NCBI RefSeq assembly: GCF_008933155.1
Contig: NZ_WBVP01000009.1
Coordinates: forward strand, 81,448-145,447
From: Aliivibrio finisterrensis
GTDB lineage: Bacteria > Pseudomonadota > Gammaproteobacteria > Enterobacterales > Vibrionaceae
Reading direction: 5' to 3'
Length of the DNA: 64,000 nt
A model generated the notes under the pieces. That model ran no database searches, was not told the DNA's origin, and saw only the letters and a list, made by a program, of their open reading frames with translations. Shown one piece after another: positions 39,431-47,306 of this stretch. The first letter of the stretch is position 1. Each line of letters begins with the position of its first letter. Both the position numbers and the translations under genes were made by a program.

Positions 39431-40456
39431 ATGGAAAACTCTCAAAAAATCGCAAGCTTAGAGCTCGGAAGGCTTATTGCTATGTTTGCGATTATTGCTT
39501 TGCACTCACAAGTATTTATGACGTACCTCCTGATGGAGGATATCCCTGTTTTTGGTTATGCTTTTAATCAATTCACTCGTTTTGCCGTTCCTTTCTTTTT
39601 CATTTTATCCGGTTATTTTATTCAACCTAAATTAACCGCGACTCCTTTAAAAACAATACAGTCTTACTCTGCTCCGTTATTTAAGATTTGGTTAGTATGG
39701 AGTGCTTTATGCCTAGCAATGCCTTTTAACTGGAAAAAGGTTGCTGAAAGCGGTTATCTAGCAGAACGTACTGGATATTGGAACTGGCTAACTCAGAACC
39801 CTCTTAATGCAATCATGGAAGGGGGAATGGTGCACTTATGGTTTATTCCAGCTCTTATTATCGCCGTTGCTATTATTGGTTTATTCGTTCATTTTAACAA
39901 AACAACATGGCTTATTCCTATTGCGGTTATCTTGTATTTATATGGACTTGCAGGCGGTAGCTACCAAACTCTCACCGACGTTTGGACTCCGTTTTTTACT
40001 CGAAATGGCCCTTTCTTTAGCACTTTAATGGTAGTCATTGGATTTGAATTAAGAAGAAGAGAGATTACGCTTTCATCAACTAACGCTTTGATCTTATTAC
40101 TGGTTGGTTTTGCTATTCATTTTAGTGAGGCTTATTGGCTAACAAGTCTTGACGTTCCTTTTAACCTGCATGATTTCTTAATTGGAACCCCACTCATTGG
40201 CATCGGTCTGTTTTTTCTATTGTTATCAAACCCACAACTTGGTCAGCACCCTATCACCTTCACGTTAAGCAAGCATGTTCTTGGCATTTATGTATGCCAC
40301 CTACTCTTTGTGGTTGTGTTCTTAAACATTACCGGAATGATGGGACTGACTTTAGCACTAAGAGATTTTGTGATTGTGTTTGGAACGGCTGGAGCATCTA
40401 CTTTGTTTGTTTTAGCGATCAATAGAACACCACTGCGTCGATTGTTATTTAGATAA
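39431..40456 (+). CDS. Acyltransferase 3 family membrane protein (WecH/OafA-like)
   Basis: Proteins of this family transfer acyl, often acetyl, groups to extracytoplasmic sugars or glycolipids. The 341-residue product is almost all membrane segments (about ten). It opens with the family motif L-E-L-G-R-L-I-A-M-F-A-I-I-A-L-H, including the conserved His at about residue 25, and has F-F-F-I-L-S-G-Y-F near 55. The size resembles E. coli WecH. No sugar-biosynthesis genes are nearby, so the substrate is open. An AAGGA site lies 11 bases before the ATG, and a terminator follows directly. Confidence 0.85.
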   Translation: MENSQKIASLELGRLIAMFAIIALHSQVFMTYLLMEDIPVFGYAFNQFTRFAVPFFFILSGYFIQPKLTATPLKTIQSYSAPLFKIWLVWSALCLAMPFNWKKVAESGYLAERTGYWNWLTQNPLNAIMEGGMVHLWFIPALIIAVAIIGLFVHFNKTTWLIPIAVILYLYGLAGGSYQTLTDVWTPFFTRNGPFFSTLMVVIGFELRRREITLSSTNALILLLVGFAIHFSEAYWLTSLDVPFNLHDFLIGTPLIGIGLFFLLLSNPQLGQHPITFTLSKHVLGIYVCHLLFVVVFLNITGMMGLTLALRDFVIVFGTAGASTLFVLAINRTPLRRLLFR

Positions 40457-40460
40457 TAAA

Positions 40461-40498
40461 AAAACAGATGCATCCAGCTCCTGCGATGCATCTGTTTT
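40461..40498. terminator. Terminator after the acyltransferase gene
   Basis: A 14-bp stem (AAAACAGATGCATC with GATGCATCTGTTTT) has a 10-base loop and T/A runs on both sides. It serves both converging genes. Confidence 0.85.
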
Positions 40499-40526
40499 AT
40501 CTCACGACTTATTGAATTAATTTCAA

Positions 40527-41372
40527 TTAACTTAATACATCAAACGCTCTCTTCGCCTCATCACTCGCCATTACTCGACCATGACCTAAGCCCGTTGTTG
40601 GATATAAGGTTACCTGCCTAATATACTCAGAAGCTGATTTAGAGAGATCAAAACTACTAAAGCGATCTTCTTTATCATGAACAATGATGGTTAGCGCTTC
40701 TCTTTGCGTTAAGCGTTGATACGGGTTAAAACTATCAATAGAACGCTGGTATTGATCTTCTATATCACCAACAATCGCTTTAAATAATTTAATTGAGTAC
40801 CCAGAGCGCTCAATGCTACGGAATAAATTCTCGGTATAGTTAAGTACTGGTGCAATTAACAGTAAAGGTGCATTATCCAACTTCACATGATGACATTCGA
40901 GTACCGCAGCCGTTCCCATGCTATGTGCGACTATCCCCACCACATCATCACAAGAATCCAATATCGCATTTAAACCTTCAATAAACGCAGGTAAATGGGC
41001 ATGTTTTCCCTCACTTGCACCATGAGCTGGGTGATCAAAAGCAACGGCGGTAAACCCCTTCGATGCGATGTATTCCATTAATGGATAGAATTGACTCGAA
41101 TTCCCCGACCAGCCATGGGCCAGTACCCAAGTAGGACCAGAGCCAAGTTGATAAAGACTAAGTTCACCTTCAGATGAGTTCAACTTACTCTTTATTAACC
41201 CTTCTGGCTCAGAGTTTTTTGATTTGGTTCTTACAGGAGTTAATAGTAATTTACGCCCCATCTTCTTCGCGTGACTGGGGATCAATAAGTGATGCAAACG
41301 CGTTACTGCATTTAAAGCACTTCGTTTAAAGCTAAACTTGTTCTCTGTACCAAAGTAAATTTCCTGACTCAT
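40527..41372 (-). CDS. Alpha/beta hydrolase
   Basis: The protein has 281 residues from the ATG at 41372, preferred because GGA lies 8 bases upstream; an ATG at 41384 is also in frame. The catalytic triad is visible: the nucleophile Ser151 in V-A-H-S-M-G-T, where the usual first Gly of G-x-S-x-G is Ala, an Asp in H-D-K-E-D-R, and a His in G-L-G-H-G-R. The oxyanion loop H-G-W-S-G-N is near 85. It has no signal peptide. It looks like an esterase or lipase of the hydrolase-4/6 group; the substrate is unknown. It is divergent from nnrS. Confidence 0.85.
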   Translation of the reverse strand: MSQEIYFGTENKFSFKRSALNAVTRLHHLLIPSHAKKMGRKLLLTPVRTKSKNSEPEGLIKSKLNSSEGELSLYQLGSGPTWVLAHGWSGNSSQFYPLMEYIASKGFTAVAFDHPAHGASEGKHAHLPAFIEGLNAILDSCDDVVGIVAHSMGTAAVLECHHVKLDNAPLLLIAPVLNYTENLFRSIERSGYSIKLFKAIVGDIEDQYQRSIDSFNPYQRLTQREALTIIVHDKEDRFSSFDLSKSASEYIRQVTLYPTTGLGHGRVMASDEAKRAFDVLS

Positions 41373-41501
41373 GAGTACGTCCATTTATAATTTCTATATG
41401 TGCATCTTATCTAAAGTATCCTCTTTGTCGATAGAGCACTTTAAAATTTAACAATTAGATCACAAACTCTATTGTGTAATCTAAAAATACACCCGAAATA
41501 T

Positions 41502-41524
41502 AACATGTATAAAAAATACATGTT
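41502..41524 (+). promoter_or_regulatory. NsrR operator upstream of nnrS
   Basis: The perfect 11-1-11 palindrome AACATGTATAA-A-AAATACATGTT fits the NsrR consensus (AAGATGCATTT and its complement). NsrR is the iron-sulfur repressor that releases DNA on exposure to nitric oxide. It lies 55 bp before the nnrS start, and a possible -10 box TATACT at 41543-41548 puts the operator over the -35 region. The palindrome is perfect even one base further on each side (41501-41525). Confidence 0.85.
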
Positions 41525-41578
41525 ATTGGGTTTTATTTCAGTTATACTTATTTTGTCATTAAAAGTTGAGAACAAATT

Positions 41579-42762
41579 ATGATAAACATTACAGATAAAG
41601 CCGTTGAAGAGAAGATCCCACCGATCCTACGTCTAGGCTTTCGCCCTTTCTTTTTATTAGGCAGCATTTACGCCATTATCGCTGTTGTAATTTGGATTTG
41701 GGCGTTCCAAACTGGCCAGCCCTCTTATCTACAAGTTCCAGCGCTTTGGTGGCACGTACATGAAATGCTTTTTGGTTTTTCGATGGCTATTGTCGCTGGT
41801 TTTGTGTTAGTGCCGTTCAGAATTGGACTGGTGTTAAAGGAACTTCCGATAAACGACTCGGTTTGATTGTCTTATTATGGCTGTTACCAAGAGTGTTATT
41901 CTGGACTTCAGCACCACTTTGGTTAATTTCAAGTATCGAAGCATTGTTTATGCTTGCTATTGCGTATGAAGTTGGATTTCGTGTAATCAAAACTAAAGGC
42001 GTTCGTAACTTCTTCTTCATTCCGCTGTTTTTAGTCGCTATTGCCGCGAACTTCGCTAGTTACGCAACAATTAAAGGCATGCCACCATTTACTTCTGCTG
42101 CGGTTTGGGAATCCATGCTTTGGTGGTTTACGCTATTAATTTCAGTAATGGGGGCACGAGTAATCCCATTCTTTACTGCACGTCGCTTTCAGTTTGAAAA
42201 AGCACAGCCGATGATGTGGTTAGAAGCCTTATGTAATATTCCGCTGGCAATGCTATTTATTCTTAGCTTTTTCCCTATTACCTCTGCCGAAATTAGCCCG
42301 TACTTAATGGTGATAGCAGGATCAGCACAACTTATTCGTATGATTAGCTGGAAAGGGTATAAAACACTGAGTGAACCATTAGTATGGTCTCTTCATGCTG
42401 GTTATTTATGTATCCCTTTAAGCCTATTAATTCGTGGTTTTGCTAATAATAGTTTTATTTCGCACACAGCAATTCATCTCTTCGCTATTGGTGCATTAGG
42501 CGGGGTGATTTTAGCAATGATTGCTCGTGTCACTATGGGTCATACTGGTAGAGAAATCTATAAAGGACCTGTTATGTGGCCTGCTTTCTCGGCTATTATT
42601 CTTGCTGCTGTGATTCGCTCTGTCGGCGTGATCTTGTTCCCTGAATACATGATGAATATGATCAATATTGCTGCAGTATTATGGGCATTTGCATTTGGTC
42701 TATTTGTTTGGCATTTTGCCCCTATGCTATGCAAAAAACGTGTTGATGGTCACCCAGGTTAA
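41579..42762 (+). pseudogene. nnrS: nnrS, nitric-oxide-stress membrane protein (single frameshift)
   Basis: NnrS is a heme- and copper-containing membrane protein of the NO response with about twelve membrane segments and roughly 390-400 residues. Here the first 80 or so codons (41579 to about 41811) read as good NnrS, including L-R-L-G-F-R-P-F-F and W-W-H-V-H-E-M-L-F-G-F. The frame then runs into nonsense and stops at 41866. Correct sequence resumes in the +1 frame at Q-N-W-T-G-V-K-G-T-S-D-K-R-L and continues to 42762. One base appears to be missing at about 41811 (TTAGTGCC for an expected TTAAGTGCC). The rest of the gene is undamaged, so the mutation is recent or a sequencing error. Confidence 0.85.
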
Positions 42763-42813
42763 TTTACAGCACGAATAAACAAGATCCAACTCACATATTC
42801 TTAATATTACTGT

Positions 42814-42837
42814 CAACATTAACAATAGTTAATGTTG
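42814..42837. promoter_or_regulatory. Perfect palindrome upstream of nagE
   Basis: The 10-bp arms CAACATTAAC and GTTAATGTTG enclose AATA. No T-run follows, so an operator or mRNA hairpin is more likely than a terminator. It lies 83 bp before the nagE start and 52 bp after nnrS. Confidence 0.5.
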
Positions 42838-42919
42838 GCACAACCTTTCCTTAATCTTCCCCTCTGTATTCTTCTCTTAGTTTAAAAATAATTACGATTT
42901 TTACTTTGAGGAATATAAT

Positions 42920-44383
42920 ATGAATGTATTAGGTTACATGCAAAAAGTAGGTAAAGCGCTGATGGTTCCTGTCGCTACGCTTCCTGCTGCCGCGATATTA
43001 ATGGGTGTTGGTTACTGGATGGATCCAACTGGTTGGGGTGCCAACAGTGTATTCGCTGCGTTTTTAATTAAATCAGGCGGAGCTATCATTGATGTGATGC
43101 CGATGCTATTTGCCATTGGTGTGGCGTTTGGTTTGAGTAAAGACAAAAACGGTTCGGCGGCACTAGCAGGTTTCATCTCTTTTACCGTTGTTACTACCCT
43201 TCTTTCTCCTGCGGTTGTGGCTCAACTTGAAAACATCCCTTTAGATCAAGTTCCTGCGGCGTTCGCTAAAATTAATAACCAGTTTATTGGTATTATTGTT
43301 GGTATTATTTCTGCTGAAATTTACAACAAATACTCTACGGTTGAGCTACCAAAAGCACTTGCTTTCTTTAGTGGCAAGCGTCTTGTTCCTATCTTGACAT
43401 CAATTGCTGGTATGGCTCTATCATTCGTACTGCTTTACGTATGGCCTGCTATTTTTGATGCGCTAATCTCATTTGGTACTCAACTTCAATCAATGGGTGC
43501 TGTAGGTGCGGGTCTATTTGGTTTCTTTAACCGTTTAATGCTAAGTGTTGGTATGCACCATGCGCTTTACCCTGTGTTCTGGTTTGATGTTGTTGGTATT
43601 AACGATATTCCAAACTTCTTAGGTGGCGCACAGTCTATTGCTAACGGCACTGGTATTCCGGGTCAAACAGGCATGTACCAAGCTGGCTTCTTCCCTATCA
43701 TGATGTTTGGTCTTCCTGGTGCTGCACTGGCTATGTACCACTGTGCAGAAAAACGCAATAAAGCCGCGGTATTCTCTATCATGCTTGCAGCTGCAATGGC
43801 GTCATTCTTTACTGGTATCACTGAACCGCTAGAATTCAGCTTCATGTTCCTTGCTCCGTGGTTATACCTGATCCATGCAATCTTAACGGGTCTATCTCTG
43901 TTCATCGCTGCAAGCATGGAATGGATGGCTGGTTTTGGTTTCTCTGCAGGTTTAGTCGATTTTGTACTTTCAAGCCAAAATCCATTAGCGGTTAAATGGT
44001 ACATGTTGATCCCACAAGGTCTTGTATTCTTTGTTCTTTACTACACCATCTTTAGATTCGCGATTAAGAAGTTTAACTTCCTAACTCCAGGTCGTGGTGA
44101 AGACATGAATAAAGATGACTCTGTAGAAGAGAACATTACAGATGTAACCAATGCCTACATTGAAGCAATTGGTGGTGCAGACAATATTCTAGAAGTAGAT
44201 AACTGTATTACTCGCCTACGTTTAACAGTAAAAGACTCTGGCCTTGCTGATAAAGATAAGCTGAAATCAATTGGTGCAGCAGGTGTTGTTCCAATGGGTA
44301 AAGGTGGCTTACAAGTAATCATTGGCCTAGGAAAAGTAGATAAAGTTGCTGCTGAAATGAAAGTGATTTTAAAAGCAGAATAG
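42920..44383 (+). CDS. nagE: PTS N-acetylglucosamine-specific EIICB component
   Basis: This permease imports and phosphorylates N-acetylglucosamine using phosphate relayed from the PTS. The 487-residue protein has an EIIC membrane domain (about 1-375) and an EIIB domain (about 410-487) with phospho-Cys429 in N-C-I-T-R-L-R-L. There is no C-terminal EIIA domain, unlike 648-residue E. coli NagE, so EIIA must come from another protein such as Crr. The C-domain motif G-I-T-E-P-L-E-F and overall sequence are NagE-like; glucose permease PtsG is the main alternative. A GAGG site precedes the ATG. A pseudo-palindrome, AAAAATAATTACGATTTTT at 42884-42902, could be a NagC-type operator. GlcNAc uptake suits a chitin-using vibrio. 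Confidence 0.87.
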   Translation: MNVLGYMQKVGKALMVPVATLPAAAILMGVGYWMDPTGWGANSVFAAFLIKSGGAIIDVMPMLFAIGVAFGLSKDKNGSAALAGFISFTVVTTLLSPAVVAQLENIPLDQVPAAFAKINNQFIGIIVGIISAEIYNKYSTVELPKALAFFSGKRLVPILTSIAGMALSFVLLYVWPAIFDALISFGTQLQSMGAVGAGLFGFFNRLMLSVGMHHALYPVFWFDVVGINDIPNFLGGAQSIANGTGIPGQTGMYQAGFFPIMMFGLPGAALAMYHCAEKRNKAAVFSIMLAAAMASFFTGITEPLEFSFMFLAPWLYLIHAILTGLSLFIAASMEWMAGFGFSAGLVDFVLSSQNPLAVKWYMLIPQGLVFFVLYYTIFRFAIKKFNFLTPGRGEDMNKDDSVEENITDVTNAYIEAIGGADNILEVDNCITRLRLTVKDSGLADKDKLKSIGAAGVVPMGKGGLQVIIGLGKVDKVAAEMKVILKAE

Positions 44384-44467
44384 CAATCTAATTAAATACG
44401 AACCATATTTAGTTAAATTGGTATCAGCCCCATAATGTTCGTACCAGATGTTATGGAGTACAACTCA

Positions 44468-44502
44468 AGAGCCTTAATTCTTCCCCCTTTAAGGCTCTTT
44501 AT
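44468..44502 (+). terminator. Terminator of nagE
   Basis: A 10-bp stem (AGAGCCTTAA with TTAAGGCTCT) has a C/T-rich loop and a short T-run. Confidence 0.6.
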
Positions 44503-44594
44503 GATGTATTCCTATTTTCGTTATTTTCAAAACTAGTTATCTAATCACTCTCTTTTTCTTGCTACAATGTATGAACTAAATATAGAGAATTCTT

Positions 44595-45272
44595 ATGAAA
44601 ATATTGGTTATAGAAGACGATCAAACCACCCGTGACTTTATTGCTAAAGCATTAGAACAAGAAGGCTTTATTGTCGATAGTTCTGGCGATGGTAAAGAAG
44701 GCTTAATGATGGCAATTAGCTGTGAATATCAGTTAATTGTGCTAGATCGCATGCTTCCTAACCTTGATGGCTTAAAGATTTTATCTGCAATTAGAGCGAC
44801 GGATAACAATACACCTGTTCTTATTCTTAGCGCACTAGATAGTGTAGACCAACGTGTTGAAGGCTTAACCGCAGGCAGTGATGATTATCTAACAAAACCA
44901 TTTGCTTTAGCAGAGCTACTAGCACGTATTAATATTATCTTGCGCCGTAACCGTCCAATAGAAAATACGCTAAATGAAATACAGATCAATAATCTAACCA
45001 TTAATCTTCGCTCTCAAAAGGTCACAATAAACAACGTCCCTATCGCATTACAGAATAAAGAGTTTATTTTATTACGTTTTCTTGTAGAGCATGTCGATGA
45101 AGTCGTTTCTCGCATGCGATTGTTTGAAGCTGCTTGGGATTATCATTTTGATCCTAAAACCAACGTTATTGATGTTCATATCGCTAAATTGCGTAAAAAG
45201 CTAGAACACGGTGGCGCAGTAAACCTGATTGAAACGGTACGTGGGGCTGGCTATGTTATTAGACAAGCGTGA
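44595..45272 (+). CDS. OmpR/PhoB-type response regulator
   Basis: This 225-residue DNA-binding regulator has a receiver domain (about 1-115) with the acidic pocket E7-D8-D9, phospho-acceptor Asp51 in L-D-R-M-L-P and Lys101 in T-K-P-F. A winged-helix domain follows (about 130-222) with the usual A-K-L-R-K-K-L and R-G-A-G-Y-V. Its 3' end overlaps the kinase gene by 20 bases, so the two form a pair. The signal and targets are unknown; nagE upstream is separated by a terminator. Confidence 0.92.
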   Translation: MKILVIEDDQTTRDFIAKALEQEGFIVDSSGDGKEGLMMAISCEYQLIVLDRMLPNLDGLKILSAIRATDNNTPVLILSALDSVDQRVEGLTAGSDDYLTKPFALAELLARINIILRRNRPIENTLNEIQINNLTINLRSQKVTINNVPIALQNKEFILLRFLVEHVDEVVSRMRLFEAAWDYHFDPKTNVIDVHIAKLRKKLEHGGAVNLIETVRGAGYVIRQA

Positions 45273-46596
45273 TGAGCTCTACCGTTCATCGATTTTAAAA
45301 CTCTTAATTTGGTTTGCTGTTGGCTTATTCTTAATGATGGCATTATTGCTGTATCAACTGTATTCAACCTCTTTGCATTTATATAGCCAAAACCTTGATG
45401 AATGGTTACGTGGTGAGACTTCACAACTTCAAGCCATCGCAAGTGCTGAAGGCATTGAAGCTGTTCAGCAAAGCATTAATAACAGCAAAGAAAGTAACCG
45501 TTATATTTACCATATTGCTAATCATGCTAGTCCTTCACCAACGGACACGTCGGCAACGTCCTACCCTGTTATTGCTCAAATAAAACAATATCAAGCCTAT
45601 AATGATTTACCCAATATGAGGGCAACGACAGTTGAGCTTCCTGATGGTTCTGAATTAATTATTGGCATTGATCAAGAGCGTTACTTAAGCTTTAAAAAAC
45701 AATTAGATTCATCTGTTATTTGGGGTACTTTTTTCCCCTTTATCGCTTTATGCTTAATCGCAATCCTAATTGCCGTATACATTCTTAAACGATTAAACCT
45801 TGTTAATCAAACCATGAACCGAGTGATGCTAGGTGAGCGCAACGTTCGTTTAAAAGTGGGGCCAGATATGAATGAATTTGATTTACTGGCTTTGCATTTG
45901 AATAATATGCTAGAGCAAATGGAGCAGAGTGAATCTAAACTTAAATCCTTAACCGTAGATATTGCTCACGATTTAAGAACCCCAATGGGACGCATTAAAC
46001 TACGTATTGAAGATCTTTTGTATGATAATACTGTAAGCGATTATCATCAGGATAAATTAGAAAACATACAATCCGATTTCTCCCTTCTGCTTGATACCTT
46101 CAATGGCATGATGGAGTTATATCACTTAGAAAATGGCGGAACTCCCGTTAATAAACAACAGTGTGAGCTCAGTAAAATAGTGCAAGACGCCATTGAATTT
46201 GCAGAGCCTACCGCATTAGACAAACAACAAAAGTTATATTTAACTATAGAGATGCCCTGCCCCTTATACGCCAACCCAAGCCTGCTTTTTCGTGCCGTAT
46301 TTAATATCATCGATAATGCGATTAAATACACTCATAATGGCGGGGTAATTGAGGTGATTGTCGATTGCTTTGGTGTCGTTGTTGCTGATAATGGTATGGG
46401 AATAAAACCAGAAGATAGAGAGCGAGCATTAGATCAATTAGTGCGTTTAGATCCTAGCCGAACAGAGCATGGTTTTGGTTTAGGCCTTGCTCTGGTTAAA
46501 ACCGTTATGAAAATACACAATGGAAGAATAAGCCTAAGCGATAATTACCCAGGCCTGCGAGCACGTTTACTATTTGATGAAACCGTAAACAAGTAA
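45253..46596 (+). CDS. Sensor histidine kinase
   Basis: This is the partner kinase of the preceding regulator. From the ATG at 45253 it has 447 residues: TM1 about 14-34, a short periplasmic sensor about 35-155, TM2 about 156-178, a HAMP domain, a HisKA domain with phospho-His239 in D-I-A-H-D-L-R-T-P, and an ATPase domain with N-box N-I-I-D-N-A-I-K-Y, D-N-G-M-G and G-F-G-L-G-L-A-L. An in-frame start at 45229 would lie deeper inside the regulator gene. It converges on the J-domain gene with only 5 bp between them. The sensor region gives no clue to the stimulus. Confidence 0.92.
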   Translation: MLLDKRDELYRSSILKLLIWFAVGLFLMMALLLYQLYSTSLHLYSQNLDEWLRGETSQLQAIASAEGIEAVQQSINNSKESNRYIYHIANHASPSPTDTSATSYPVIAQIKQYQAYNDLPNMRATTVELPDGSELIIGIDQERYLSFKKQLDSSVIWGTFFPFIALCLIAILIAVYILKRLNLVNQTMNRVMLGERNVRLKVGPDMNEFDLLALHLNNMLEQMEQSESKLKSLTVDIAHDLRTPMGRIKLRIEDLLYDNTVSDYHQDKLENIQSDFSLLLDTFNGMMELYHLENGGTPVNKQQCELSKIVQDAIEFAEPTALDKQQKLYLTIEMPCPLYANPSLLFRAVFNIIDNAIKYTHNGGVIEVIVDCFGVVVADNGMGIKPEDRERALDQLVRLDPSRTEHGFGLGLALVKTVMKIHNGRISLSDNYPGLRARLLFDETVNK

Positions 46597-46601
46597 TTAT
46601 A

Positions 46602-47216
46602 TTAACGCAATACGTTCCAAGCTTCACACATCACTCTGAACTTATCCGCATCACCGCTTGCTCTGTCTGGGTGATGCTTCATCGCCAATTTTCGCCATTG
46701 CTTTCTAATGTCTTTAGCAGTAGCACTTTCTGACAAACCAAACAGCTTCAACGCTTGAATTCGATCCATTGATGCTACAGCTCTAGAGCCGCCTAAATAT
46801 CGACGATAATTACTCCAGAACTCGTTTAATAGGCGTTTAACCTCATCTTCTTCAACTTGGTAATTTGTCCACTCTAAATAATATTCTCGAAGTGGATGTA
46901 CTGTATCAATTGCCTGTATTGACCCTTCTGTTTCTGCCACCGAGAACAACTGTATGTTCATGGCTTCGACTTGCAACCATTGCTCTGGATACAACTCAGT
47001 TTGAAGTTGATACAGAGCATTCATGATCAAAAAATTACGTTTAAACAGATCTTTATCTGGGCTTTCATCAAGCTGTGTTAATAAACCTTTTTCGATCAAA
47101 TGCGAAGATAGCGTATGAACTTTCCATTCTTGATCTGTTTCTTGTAATACCTCAAACAACGGCCATACCAATGGATTTTCAAACTGACCGTCTGATTTAT
47201 CTAAATACCTGTCCAT
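46602..47216 (-). CDS. J-domain (DnaJ-related) protein
   Basis: J-domain proteins stimulate the ATPase of an Hsp70 partner. The 204-residue protein has an N-terminal DnaJ-related region (about 1-140) of unknown role and a C-terminal J domain (about 150-204) with H-P-D at 182-184. The J domain is at the C-terminus, not the usual N-terminus, as in the DNA-J-related family. It lies downstream of mukB on the same strand, separated by a hairpin terminator and about 90 bp, so it may be transcribed on its own or by read-through. Confidence 0.85.
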   Translation of the reverse strand: MDRYLDKSDGQFENPLVWPLFEVLQETDQEWKVHTLSSHLIEKGLLTQLDESPDKDLFKRNFLIMNALYQLQTELYPEQWLQVEAMNIQLFSVAETEGSIQAIDTVHPLREYYLEWTNYQVEEDEVKRLLNEFWSNYRRYLGGSRAVASMDRIQALKLFGLSESATAKDIRKQWRKLAMKHHPDRASGDADKFRVMCEAWNVLR

Positions 47217-47257
47217 TACTTCTTATGCCTCATTTGTTCAATTAACATAATAATCAT

Positions 47258-47290
47258 AAAAAATGGCAGCCATTTCTGACTGCCATTTAT
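47258..47290 (-). terminator. Terminator of the mukFEB operon
   Basis: A 7-bp GC-containing stem (ATGGCAG with CTGCCAT) has a 10-base loop. The plus-strand A-run provides the U-tract of the minus-strand transcript. Confidence 0.75.
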
Positions 47291-47306
47291 TTACAAACTT
47301 AACGCA

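Noticed and set aside
41800..41870. Programmed frameshifting as an explanation for nnrS
   Set aside because: No X-XXY-YYZ slippery heptamer or downstream hairpin is evident at the frame change, and intact NnrS proteins are normally encoded in one frame.
44420..44465. Weak inverted repeat CCATAA...TTATGG after nagE
   Set aside because: The arms are six bases around a long loop, which is within chance for AT-rich DNA; the nearby GC-containing hairpin explains termination better.
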